51,707 nt of DNA from Spirirestis rafaelensis WJT71-NPBG6 (GTDB lineage: Bacteria > Cyanobacteriota > Cyanobacteriia > Cyanobacteriales > Nostocaceae), in assembly GCA_019359015.1 (NCBI GenBank), contig JAHHID010000054.1, forward strand, positions 1-51,707, written 5' to 3'. Within the stretch, counting starts at the first letter, position 1, and every line of letters starts with the position of its first letter. A model generated the notes under the pieces. It worked only from the letters and a program-made list of their open reading frames with translations. It did no database searches and was not told the origin of the DNA. Position numbers and translations under genes: made by a program. Shown here in pieces: positions 1-7,346 of the stretch.

Positions 1-120
1 TAGGGCATACGGAATCTCAAGCTTGTGGACAGAACAACCTCTGCTTAGGTGGGGAAACTCCTCTAAGTAAGTTGACTGGTTGAAACAAGAATCCCACTGC
101 TTCAAGCAGTGGGAGTGTCA
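1..120 (+). mobile_element. Right end of an IS200/IS605-type element
   Basis: The sequence ends in a perfect 11-bp hairpin at 92-114 (arms TCCCACTGCTT and AAGCAGTGGGA) followed by GTGTCA, and is preceded by a structured, G-rich stretch. This layout resembles the right end and the omega-RNA 3' portion that follow tnpB in cyanobacterial IS200/IS605 elements. The tnpB gene itself would lie left of the window. Family assignment comes from recognition of the end sequence, not from an alignment. Confidence 0.6.
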
Positions 121-447
121 AATTCCCTCCTCTTATCAGGAGTCGTGGTTCCCAAGACCCAAATCTTTTTCTTGCAACATGTACCGTTTAGCTTGGTTTT
201 CGCTTATGGCATTTATGGTCAAGATATCTTCATCATACTAAAGCTATTCAAAATAAGTTTAGAAAAACCTCAAATGCTCTCTACCCTTACTCGACTATGC
301 CTCGTATCGGTTGAGAACGATTTCGGGTTTTCTCCTCGGAAAGTTAAAAGATATTTACATCTACGCCTCAAGAGTTACCAATTGTTAATAATTCTTAGTT
401 AAACTGTAATAAAAATACATATAAAGCTAAGGAAAGAGGTGATCGCT
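121..447. other. Intergenic region without a convincing gene
   Basis: The open frame at 109-402 has no recognisable domain, starts inside the mobile-element end and has no ribosome binding site. I see nothing else until the purine-rich Shine-Dalgarno-like stretch at 430-439 that serves the next gene. Confidence 0.5.
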
Positions 448-1083
448 ATGCAAAGCACCCGGTTTGATATAATTGGGCGACGAATATCGACAATATTATC
501 GGTTGCCATTCTGACTCTGACCTTGATTAGCGCGACCACGGGAATTTTACTCTCTTTTTATTATCAACCAGCAGCAGGCAGCGCTTATGAGTCATTAAAA
601 ATGATTGATCAGCAAGTGACTTACGGCTGGTTATTTCATAAAGCGCATAATATTGCAGGTAACGCAGTAATTATTATTGCCTTGATTCAAATTGTGGTGA
701 TGTTTTTAAGCAGACAATTTCGCAAGAGTTGGTTGACTGCTTGGATTAGCGGAATTTTGTTTACCTTGAGTGCCATCGGTCTGGATTGGACAGCAATGAT
801 CTCAAAGTGGGATCAACTAGGATACTGGCGTTTTAGTATCGAGCTAGGAACAATTGAAGCAATTCCTTTCATTGGGCATCAGTTACGAGATATCCTAACA
901 GGCGGTGGAGCCATTAGCACAGCAACTATTCAGCATCTTTACACCATACACAGTTATATACTTTCGGTTGGTGCGATACTTCTTGCCGTGGTGCATTTAG
1001 CTGGTATATTGTGGCAAGAAAAACAAACAAATCAAGAAACGCTGAACTCTGAGTTAGGTAATTTACCACAGCAACCGATTTAA
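448..1083 (+). CDS. Cytochrome b N-terminal-domain membrane protein (cytochrome b6-like)
   Basis: A 211-residue protein with about four membrane helices, the size and layout of cytochrome b6 (PetB). Helix D has His168 and His183 spaced 15 apart, as in the heme-ligating pair of cytochrome b6. Helix B has His64 and His67, but the residue 14 positions after His67, where b6 has its second helix-B ligand, is Gln81. One of the two b hemes therefore probably lacks a normal ligand. The Cys that binds heme c in b6 is not apparent. The protein is thus a divergent relative rather than the photosynthetic PetB, and its electron partners are unknown. I chose ATG 448 because a GGAAAGAGG stretch lies 9 bases upstream; GTG 439 is the alternative. 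It converges on the antiporter gene. Confidence 0.7.
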   Translation: MQSTRFDIIGRRISTILSVAILTLTLISATTGILLSFYYQPAAGSAYESLKMIDQQVTYGWLFHKAHNIAGNAVIIIALIQIVVMFLSRQFRKSWLTAWISGILFTLSAIGLDWTAMISKWDQLGYWRFSIELGTIEAIPFIGHQLRDILTGGGAISTATIQHLYTIHSYILSVGAILLAVVHLAGILWQEKQTNQETLNSELGNLPQQPI

Positions 1084-1090
1084 GAGGGGG

Positions 1091-1118
1091 AAAGGGCAAA
1101 GGGTAAAGGGTAAAGGGT
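1091..1118 (+). repeat. Heptameric tandem repeat (4 x AAAGGGY)
   Basis: Four consecutive 7-nt units, AAAGGGC then three AAAGGGT, lie between two convergent genes. Tandem heptamers of this kind (STRR) are typical of heterocyst-forming cyanobacteria. Confidence 0.85.
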
Positions 1119-1149
1119 AAGAAAAAAGAAATATTTTCCCCCTGTCTCC

Positions 1150-3069
1150 TCAAACACTAGGGGAATCAATAGCGGAAAGTTCAGCTAATTTTGGGACAGG
1201 GACTTGTTCGACTTCTGGCAACTTTTCTAGAGATAGGGGGGTGGATTGGCTAGCACCGGATAAGCGCTTTAAAAGATTGGATCTGGGGTCATGCAATAGA
1301 TAGATTATGCGATCGCCTGGTTGCCAATCAATAGCAGCTGGGATAATCTGTAGTCGTTTTTCTCGTTCTAGCAATAACGGCACTAAATCCCCAGCGCGAA
1401 TTTTTTCTTGGATGCGGTTTTGTTGGCTGGAAAATTCCAACTCATCAAGGGTAGTTGTCCCTAACTTCACTCGTCCACTATTTAGATACTCATTCCAAGT
1501 CTTAATTCCTAAGTCCTGGACAAAAGCCTGGTCAACTTTATTATCTCCGGATGTGGATGCTTGCGGGTCGCGAGGAAAAACCGCTAAGACACGGGGTGGG
1601 TTAAACTCTTCAGCCGCACGTTGAGCTAAAACAAAATTTACCTCACCATTGTTAGTCATAGCTAAAAAAGTTCCCATCGAAGCCAGTCCCGCTTCTTCCA
1701 AAACTCCTGTATCTAGCGCACTGCTAGCAATCAACCGCAGATTTTGTGCTTCCGCTTCTGCAAAACATTCAGGGTCAGTATCAATCATTACTACAGCTTC
1801 TCCCCGTTCTTGAAAGAATCGGGCAATCAAGAGACTTAGAGGATTACAGCCAACAATTACCAACCCGGTTGCTTCTTGAGAAGTGATTTGCAACCATTTG
1901 GCGACCATACCTGCTGTTAGCCCCTGGCAGAATACTGTCATCAGAATTGTCAAGAAAACTAAAGCTTTAATCGCTTCACCACCGTTAACACCTCGTTGTG
2001 TGAGGACGATCGCAAACAAAGAAGCCACAGAAGCAGAAACAATACCTCTAGGTGCAACCCAACTTAAAAACAATTTTTGCCGCCAGTTCAGGTCACTATT
2101 CCAGGTACAACAGATAATGTTAATCGGGCGAACGATGAACATTAAGACCAAAACTGTAAATAAACTGCCCCAACCCAAGGCAAGTACACTAGCAATAGAT
2201 AAATCAGCCGCTAGCAAAATGAACAGCACCGACACGCTGAAAATCGTCAATTGACCTTTAAAGCGGCGTAACGAACGTTCTTCTGGCACTGAGGAGTTAG
2301 CAAAAACTACGCCGGCGATTACGGTTGTCATTACTCCCGACTCACTGCGGATCATCTGCGCTAAAGTAAACAAACTCCACAGCACCGCTAGCACCACTAA
2401 ATTTTTTAGTTCTAATGAGAGAACATCAGCACGTTTAAAAATCAAACTCATCAAATAACCACCGACTCCACCAATTGCTGCACCAACTCCCAGACGCAAC
2501 AGCAAACCGATAATTGCATTAATTGGGTCAGCATCGCCGTTCAAAATTGTATCAAGAACAACGAAGGCGAGGATAGCTCCTACCGGGTCGATTAAAACGC
2601 CTTCTCCTTCCAAAAGCGTTGCGACTTGTCGATCTACATTGACTTGTTTGAGCAGCGGACCGATGACGGTTGGTCCTGTAACTACAACTATCGAAGCGTA
2701 GAGAAAGGCAATATTCCAGGGAAATTCACCCAACCAGTGAGCTGCCATGCTACCACCAAGCAGAGTGATGAGCGTTCCCAGAGTGACGAGCAATTGTAGA
2801 CTCACGGAAACTTTGCCCAACTCGCGCAAATCTAAGTTGAGTCCCCCTTCAAACAAAATTATTGCCGTCGCTAAAGCGACAATAACTTCCAATCCTGTGC
2901 CCAGTAAATGAGGGTGCAACAGCCCAAGGGCATCCGAACCAAGGAGAATGCCAAACACCAATAACAAGACGATGCTGGGTAGCCGAAGGTATGCAGCCAG
3001 CACTTGAGCGGTAATGCCTGCAAATACGGCAATCACCATCTGTTGGGTGATTTCAAATGATGCTTCCAT
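1150..3069 (-). CDS. CPA1-type cation:proton antiporter with C-terminal TrkA-N domain
   Basis: A 639-residue protein. Residues about 10-390 form a hydrophobic Na+/H+ exchanger domain of roughly 12 helices. It has the signatures ATAIILFEGGLNL, VVTGPTVIGPLL, EGEGVLIDPVGAI and WVAPRGIVSASVASL, the last two containing the acidic and Arg residues typical of the CPA1 ion path. Residues about 395-520 form a nucleotide-binding TrkA-N-like fold beginning GLVIVGCNPLSLLIARFF, followed by a region resembling TrkA-C. In this family the soluble domain senses nucleotides or ions and gates exchange of Na+ or K+ for H+ at the plasma membrane. It is monocistronic and convergent with the cytochrome-like gene. 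Ion preference cannot be read from the sequence. Confidence 0.88.
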   Translation of the reverse strand: MEASFEITQQMVIAVFAGITAQVLAAYLRLPSIVLLLVFGILLGSDALGLLHPHLLGTGLEVIVALATAIILFEGGLNLDLRELGKVSVSLQLLVTLGTLITLLGGSMAAHWLGEFPWNIAFLYASIVVVTGPTVIGPLLKQVNVDRQVATLLEGEGVLIDPVGAILAFVVLDTILNGDADPINAIIGLLLRLGVGAAIGGVGGYLMSLIFKRADVLSLELKNLVVLAVLWSLFTLAQMIRSESGVMTTVIAGVVFANSSVPEERSLRRFKGQLTIFSVSVLFILLAADLSIASVLALGWGSLFTVLVLMFIVRPINIICCTWNSDLNWRQKLFLSWVAPRGIVSASVASLFAIVLTQRGVNGGEAIKALVFLTILMTVFCQGLTAGMVAKWLQITSQEATGLVIVGCNPLSLLIARFFQERGEAVVMIDTDPECFAEAEAQNLRLIASSALDTGVLEEAGLASMGTFLAMTNNGEVNFVLAQRAAEEFNPPRVLAVFPRDPQASTSGDNKVDQAFVQDLGIKTWNEYLNSGRVKLGTTTLDELEFSSQQNRIQEKIRAGDLVPLLLEREKRLQIIPAAIDWQPGDRIIYLLHDPRSNLLKRLSGASQSTPLSLEKLPEVEQVPVPKLAELSAIDSPSV

Positions 3070-3675
3070 GTTGTAGATTTTGAGTGATATATTTCAAAAT
3101 CTTTTGTAAAGAACAGTTAATCTTAACTTTATCGGGCGCAATACCACACCCTTTGTGACTTCCTAAATTCTCCAATGGTTTCATAATGAGGTATTGTTTT
3201 ATACAGTATTTCTTAATTATTTATCAAAAACTGGCGATCGCTGTTCTAGCATAAAACACAAAAAAGATTCCGCCAGTATCCACCCATCTGCAAAAAGGCA
3301 AATGTACGGGAGCATTCAGATAAAGTGAAAAACGCCTAACGACTGGCGGATAGGAAATGGCAAGATAATTAAAACCAAATCATAGCCCATAAAAGTAGGA
3401 TTTATTATAATTCGAGAGCGATCGGGTGACCAAACAACCGATGACGAAGCCGATGGACTTTATCTTTGAATAAAAAAATGCAAAAGTTCTTCCTATAGAT
3501 TGCCTTCTTGTTTCCGACGGCAGTCGCTACAACTTTCTGGGCTTTGGGGTCGGGGCAAGATCCGAAGCAAAACAAACAATAGGGAAAAAAAGCAATCCGC
3601 TCTCTTGACTTGGCGTGAAATAAAAAAATTATTTATGCACTCTTGTTTAATCTGTTGGTGACCAATTTGGCGACA
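3070..3675. other. Intergenic region upstream of the antiporter, no gene seen
   Basis: About 600 bases with HIP1-type sites and A/T-rich stretches. The first part should hold the antiporter promoter on the minus strand. No domain-bearing frame was found, and the frame at 3643-4017 is produced by the repeats described next. Confidence 0.5.
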
Positions 3676-3760
3676 AAAAATTGTGTTGGGTTAGTCCCCC
3701 ACAGATCAATCAGGGGGCATCACAGACTAACCGAAATAACCCAACACAATTTTTCCAGCC
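3676..3760. repeat. Palindromic element, intact copy
   Basis: Perfect 18-bp inverted arms lie at 3676-3693 and 3737-3754 (right arm reads TAACCCAACACAATTTTT), enclosing an inner hairpin of CCCCC and GGGGG. The same sequence recurs at 3871-4047. The size and inverted arms suggest a MITE-like or REP-like mobile hairpin. Confidence 0.75.
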
Positions 3761-3870
3761 TAGCCTCGGTGAAGGCATTGCCGGGTGACCGAGCGATACT
3801 AGAAAAAATGGGGGAGGGTTCGTCCTCCCCACAAATAAATTGGGAGGCTTCTCAACTAGCTATAAACCCT

Positions 3871-4047
3871 GCCCCACAGATGAATCAGGGGGCATCTCCT
3901 TACAAAGACGCTTCTCTTCTCCTGTCGGAGACGCTGCGCGAACGAGAGGCTTCTGAAACAGAGGCTTGTCTGCGACACGCGCTCGCGTTCGCCAACGCCA
4001 ACGCGAACACAGACTAACCGAAAAAGCCCAACACAATTTTTCCAGCC
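3871..4047. repeat. Second copy of the palindromic element, split by small dispersed repeats
   Basis: The left part (3871-3895) and right part (about 4008-4047) match the intact copy at 3676-3760. They are separated by about 110 nt containing a hairpin repeat at 3914-3947 (core TGTCGGAGACGCTGCGCG). That repeat is shared with the insertions in two tRNA genes at 13200-13246 and 15236-15282. A second G/C-rich repeat lies at about 3965-4006. This is a nested insertion. Confidence 0.75.
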
Positions 4048-4085
4048 GTGCCGGACGTGAGAAAAGAATTTTTTGGCAAAACCTG

Positions 4086-4114
4086 TTGACATTGGCACGA
4101 AAATTCGTTACTTT
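4086..4114 (+). promoter_or_regulatory. Sigma70-type promoter of tRNA-Glu
   Basis: TTGACA at 4086-4091 is followed after 17 nt by TACTTT at 4109-4114. The predicted start lies roughly 12-15 nt upstream of the tRNA 5' end. Confidence 0.6.
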
Positions 4115-4134
4115 AATAAAAGTCTGGCTCTGAT

Positions 4135-4207
4135 GCCCCCATCGTCTAGAGGCCTAGGACACCTCCCTTTCACGGAGGTAACGGGGATTCGAATTCCCCT
4201 GGGGGTA
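4135..4207 (+). tRNA. tRNA-Glu(TTC)
   Basis: A complete 73-nt cloverleaf with anticodon loop CTTTCAC, anticodon TTC at 34-36, T-loop TTCGAAT and discriminator A. The 7-bp acceptor stem has a G1-U72 wobble. No CCA is encoded. It lies outside the long array and is a normal solitary housekeeping copy. Confidence 0.93.
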
Positions 4208-4410
4208 CTTTTTGTGTTGAAAATTTCAAAGTTAAAAAACCCTGAAAAGCATATCATATAAGGGTTTTGGAGTTTTTTTGCGATGCCGCTGCCGTTCACA
4301 GCTTAAAACCGCGCGATCGCTCTTAGGATGCAACTTAGCCACAACATTTTTAGTGTAGCGGCTATTGACGTTTTATAGATAAATAGGTTACTGGAGCATA
4401 TCTTTAAATT

Positions 4411-4968
4411 TCATTTGCCTTTTAATATTGGTGGCTTTGGGCGATTCTCCCGCATCATCAGCGTTTCAAATGCTTTTTGATGATGGCGATCTGATATCCA
4501 GCGGTGATACAAATCACTGTGGACGGCGACAGAATGTCCCATCTGTTGCGCTGCCAGGGTGATATCTAGCCCAAATTCGAGCGTGCGTATTGCCCAACAG
4601 TGGCACAAGCTGTACAGCGGGAAGGGTAAAGCAACTTGAGTTTTGAAGTAGTGACCGCAGCTGCTACCGATTGCACTGTTGCTTCGATCCAGTCGAATCG
4701 GCGGAAGCTGGACATTCAACAATTGAAAGTCTTCAACCCACTCCGGATAACAAGCCCAAATTCGGCGATCGCCAGTTTTCCCTTCCAGCACCTCAATAAC
4801 TGGGGAGGTTTCCTTGAGTGATTCAAAATTAAGTCGAAACACTTCGTGATTTCTCAAGCCGTAGGTGGCAAGCATTCCATACACCCATCTCCAAGCCGGG
4901 TTTTTAATTTTGTAAAACCAGCTCAAAATAGTTTCATCGTCCGGTAGTTGGCGCGGTTGCACCCGCAA
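4411..4968 (-). pseudogene. Truncated tyrosine recombinase (catalytic-domain fragment)
   Basis: 185 residues resembling the C-terminal catalytic part of a phage-type integrase. The first catalytic Arg is in YGLRNHEVFRL, the third-box His in QQMGHS and the nucleophile Tyr in DLYHRW. The N-terminal core-binding domain is missing. The box-II Arg expected in a YDLRHCWAIRT-like motif reads Cys (LYSLCHCWAIRT), which one C-to-T change in a CGC codon would produce. Both facts suggest an inactive remnant. It abuts a broken membrane-protein gene on the opposite strand, consistent with a decayed integration site. Confidence 0.7.
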
Positions 4969-5000
4969 CGCGCTGTATCTACCAGCTAGCGGCGGATGAT

Positions 5001-5384
5001 CTGAGTTTATTAATCGCTTTCACCAACGCGGTGATTGCTTCGGCTTTTGGAGCGATCGTCACCGCCCCCTATAGTTGGTAGATAATTTTCGCCCAGGCTC
5101 AAAAAGTAGCCGGGATAAATAACCGCAATGAGCGCGGGTTGTTCGTCCTGGGTTACTCGCTGTTAAGTGGTTTTTTATTGGTAGCAGCTGCGGGGGTTTA
5201 CACACTGGATTTGTTATCAACCTATTACTCCACCAAAAATATAGCTTTGGCGATCGCCATTGTCTTCACCGATGACGTATGCTTTTTACTTGCTAACGTC
5301 CTGGGGATAATGTCGCAAGTTGGCAGCATATCCAGTGGTGGAGCAGGACGGACTGTTGACACCAGCGCTAGACGAATTTCTTAA
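5001..5384 (+). pseudogene. Remnant of a small membrane protein with an internal stop
   Basis: One reading frame continues across a TAG at 5079-5081. It encodes a hydrophobic segment before the stop (SLLIAFTNAVIASAFGAIV) and two more after it (about 5139-5230 and 5240-5300). The intact part could start only at TTG 5139 and has no good ribosome binding site. The family is not recognised. The 5' end lies against the integrase remnant, so it may have been cut by the same event. Confidence 0.45.
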
Positions 5385-5408
5385 ATCTCATATAAACCTC
5401 TGATTAAT

Positions 5409-5425
5409 TTGTACATTTTGTACAA
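5409..5425. promoter_or_regulatory. Palindromic operator of the toxin-antitoxin operon
   Basis: A perfect inverted repeat, TTGTACA-TTT-TGTACAA, lies 32 bases upstream of the antitoxin ATG and overlaps a TACAAT -10-like hexamer (5421-5426). Antitoxins of this class usually repress their own promoter at such palindromes, so autoregulation is inferred. Confidence 0.6.
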
Positions 5426-5456
5426 TAAAAATGTAAGCAAAAATAATGGGGTATAT

Positions 5457-5708
5457 ATGATTCCTATCAGCGCAAGTGAAGCGCGTGCTAATTTACCTGA
5501 TTTGATTAACCGTGCCGAATATGCGCGTGAACGCATCTTAATACAACGTCATGGAAAAACAGTTGTAGCTATCATCGGGCTTGACGATTTGAAGCTACTC
5601 GAAGCGGTAGAAGATGCTATCGATTCTGCCGAATTACGTCGGGCAGTTGAAGAGAATGATGGGTTTACCACATTACAAACAATAATTGCCAGTCGTAAAG
5701 ATGAGTAA
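5457..5708 (+). CDS. Type II antitoxin, Phd/YefM family
   Basis: An 83-residue protein. It opens with the Phd/YefM DNA-binding signature (IPISASEARANLPDLINRA, then ILIQRHGKTVVAII) and has an acidic C-terminal helix that would wrap the toxin. ATG 5457 is preferred over upstream in-frame codons because the family signature begins directly after it and the palindromic operator lies upstream. Its last bases overlap the toxin start by 8 nt, so the two are translationally coupled. It should neutralise the toxin and repress the operon. Confidence 0.85.
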   Translation: MIPISASEARANLPDLINRAEYARERILIQRHGKTVVAIIGLDDLKLLEAVEDAIDSAELRRAVEENDGFTTLQTIIASRKDE

Positions 5709-5976
5709 ACGTTACGACTTGAGGATTGCCAGAACAGCCGAGAAAGACTTAGTAGACTTGCAGGCTAAACAGTTTAAACAAGTCGTCAGCAAAATATTGT
5801 CGCTTCAAGGCAATCCGCGCCCCCAAGATTGTAAATCTTTAAAAGGGTATGAGGGCGGTTATCGTGTAGATCAAGGTGAATATCGGATTCTTTACACAAT
5901 TGATGATGAAAATTTTCTAGTTGACATTTTTCGAGTAGGAAAGCGAAACGACGATGAGGTTTATAAAAATTTATAA
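5701..5976 (+). CDS. RelE/ParE-superfamily toxin
   Basis: A 91-residue basic protein, the usual length for RelE-like toxins. It has the hallmarks KRYDLRIARTAEKDL at the N-terminus, LKGYEGGYRVDQGEYRILY in the middle and VDIFRVGKRNDDEVY at the end. The GxYRVRxGxYRILY pattern with basic residues places it with RelE-type mRNA interferases, which cut mRNA in the ribosomal A site. ParE-type gyrase inhibition cannot be excluded. ATG 5701 overlaps the antitoxin stop. The operon ends at a strong terminator 27 nt downstream. Confidence 0.85.
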   Translation: MSKRYDLRIARTAEKDLVDLQAKQFKQVVSKILSLQGNPRPQDCKSLKGYEGGYRVDQGEYRILYTIDDENFLVDIFRVGKRNDDEVYKNL

Positions 5977-6002
5977 ATCTCACCATGAATAATTGAAGAT
6001 TA

Positions 6003-6030
6003 AGCCCCGCAGTTTTTTGTGGGGCTTTTT
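6003..6030 (+). terminator. Rho-independent terminator of the TA operon
   Basis: Stem AGCCCCGC / GTGGGGCT around a T-rich loop, followed by a run of T residues. Confidence 0.8.
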
Positions 6031-6096
6031 AAGTAGTGTACATTGTAAGATTTTTCGGTTAGAAATAAACATGATGCTGATGGGTGAATCGTTTAA

Positions 6097-6468
6097 GTGA
6101 CAATTACAACCTTCAATAAAGCCAAAACTATTGTCAAAAGCCTAGATTCGACAACGGGACAGAATATAGTCCCCATTTTTAGTAATACCCTAACTGGCAA
6201 CTATCCTGGGTCAATTATCAGTGTTAATGCCTTCATCAAAAATCTCAAAGCACACGCGAAAATCAGTAGCCTTGCACCCATTAAAGTTCCCAACTTCCAC
6301 CTGGAAGATAGTGAAACCGATAAACTTTATAAAACTTTAGATATTGAATGGGGTAGTCCGCGCAAGCAACTAAATTTATATATTTCTGACAACGATATAG
6401 ACTGGTATCAGATTGGGGCAATTAGCCTACTCAATCCTTCCGGCTATCCCTACAGAATTTACAACTGA
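6097..6468 (+). CDS. Hypothetical protein
   Basis: 123 residues with a GTG start at 6097 and no recognisable domain. The product looks soluble and beta-rich, with alternating hydrophobic residues towards the C-terminus (LNLYISDNDIDWYQIGAISL). It has no clear ribosome binding site and lies among gene remnants, so it may itself be a fragment. I do not recognise it. Confidence 0.4.
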   Translation: MTITTFNKAKTIVKSLDSTTGQNIVPIFSNTLTGNYPGSIISVNAFIKNLKAHAKISSLAPIKVPNFHLEDSETDKLYKTLDIEWGSPRKQLNLYISDNDIDWYQIGAISLLNPSGYPYRIYN

Positions 6469-6472
6469 TCGC

Positions 6473-6664
6473 TTATTCTGCAATTTCTCGCCCACTCCAT
6501 TGACTAATGGGACATCCTGATCCTTGTGGGTCCGAACAAGCGATCGCGATCATTTGAGTCACTTGCAAGCCTGTGAACTTAACTGCTGCTCCTGCACGGA
6601 GTTCATTTTGAGTTGCATCTTTCCGTACAAAAAACCACTGAGAAATATCGGTGTTAATCTGTGC
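6473..6664 (-). pseudogene. C-terminal gene fragment
   Basis: An uninterrupted 63-codon frame ends in TAA at 6473-6475 and begins directly after an in-frame stop without a start codon. The product contains two Cys (IACSDPQ and GCPISQW) and the aromatic patch DISQWFFVRKD. It looks like the tail of a larger protein whose 5' part was lost. Family unknown. Confidence 0.4.
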
Positions 6665-6754
6665 TTACATATACAAAAAATTTAATGTATCAAATATATA
6701 AAAATTTACTAGATACAAAAAATTGCATATCTGACGCAGCTTTACAGCTAGCAA

Positions 6755-7327
6755 CTAAATGGCTAACTCCTGTACACGCTGGCGAATTGCTAGCAAATTT
6801 GACTGTAGGTCATTTTTTAGGCGACGCTCAATCACTGTGACTGGCATAACAAGTTTAGGCCAAATATTGACTGTGTAGCAAAGATTAGTTCCAACATCTT
6901 CACCAACGTAGTAAGGTTCTAAATACCAGCTACCAGAGTAGTCTTTAAAATCTCCCTCTACCATTTGGAAATTAATTGCTTTGAGAGAGCATTCTTCCAA
7001 ATCGAGAACTACACGCGCACAAAAGTTAAAATTTAGTAACCGCTGAGAGCCTACTTGTTCTAGCCGAATACCGCCGGTAGGATGCTCCAATCGACGGCTT
7101 TTGGCAAGGTTAGGAATAAATTGAGCTAGAGCTTCATAGTCTGTCAGGACTTTCCAAACGTGTTCAACTGATTGGGGAATTTGGATTTTAGCAGTGATTT
7201 GTCGCTTTCGCTCTGCTATTTTCTCAATTTTGACTTCCACATCGGTTGTTAAATTCTCTTCTAGGTTGGTGTCGTTACTACCAGAGTTCAAATCAAAGTC
7301 CTCTGTTGTATTGTGTTGCTCAGTCAC
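6755..7327 (-). CDS. SRPBCC (START-like, cyclase/dehydrase) family protein
   Basis: 190 residues. After an acidic, low-complexity N-terminus of about 35 residues comes the SRPBCC fold signature: ITAKIQIPQSVEHVWKVLTDY, then an aromatic/beta region (GSQRLLNFNFCARVVLDLEE), and a long C-terminal helix with ERRLKNDLQSNLLAIRQRVQE. Proteins of this fold bind hydrophobic ligands; COQ10-like members bind quinones. The ligand is unknown. It starts 19 nt after the upstream sensor-kinase gene on the same strand, so the two are probably cotranscribed. Confidence 0.8.
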   Translation of the reverse strand: MTEQHNTTEDFDLNSGSNDTNLEENLTTDVEVKIEKIAERKRQITAKIQIPQSVEHVWKVLTDYEALAQFIPNLAKSRRLEHPTGGIRLEQVGSQRLLNFNFCARVVLDLEECSLKAINFQMVEGDFKDYSGSWYLEPYYVGEDVGTNLCYTVNIWPKLVMPVTVIERRLKNDLQSNLLAIRQRVQELAI

Positions 7328-7346
7328 GTTTAAAATATGGTTTGCT

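Noticed and set aside
109-402. 97-residue frame after the IS end
   Set aside because: It begins inside the mobile-element hairpin, has no ribosome binding site and no recognisable domain.
3643-4017. Possible protein of 124 residues
   Set aside because: The frame is made of two copies of a palindromic repeat plus small repeats, and the codon pattern follows the repeats.
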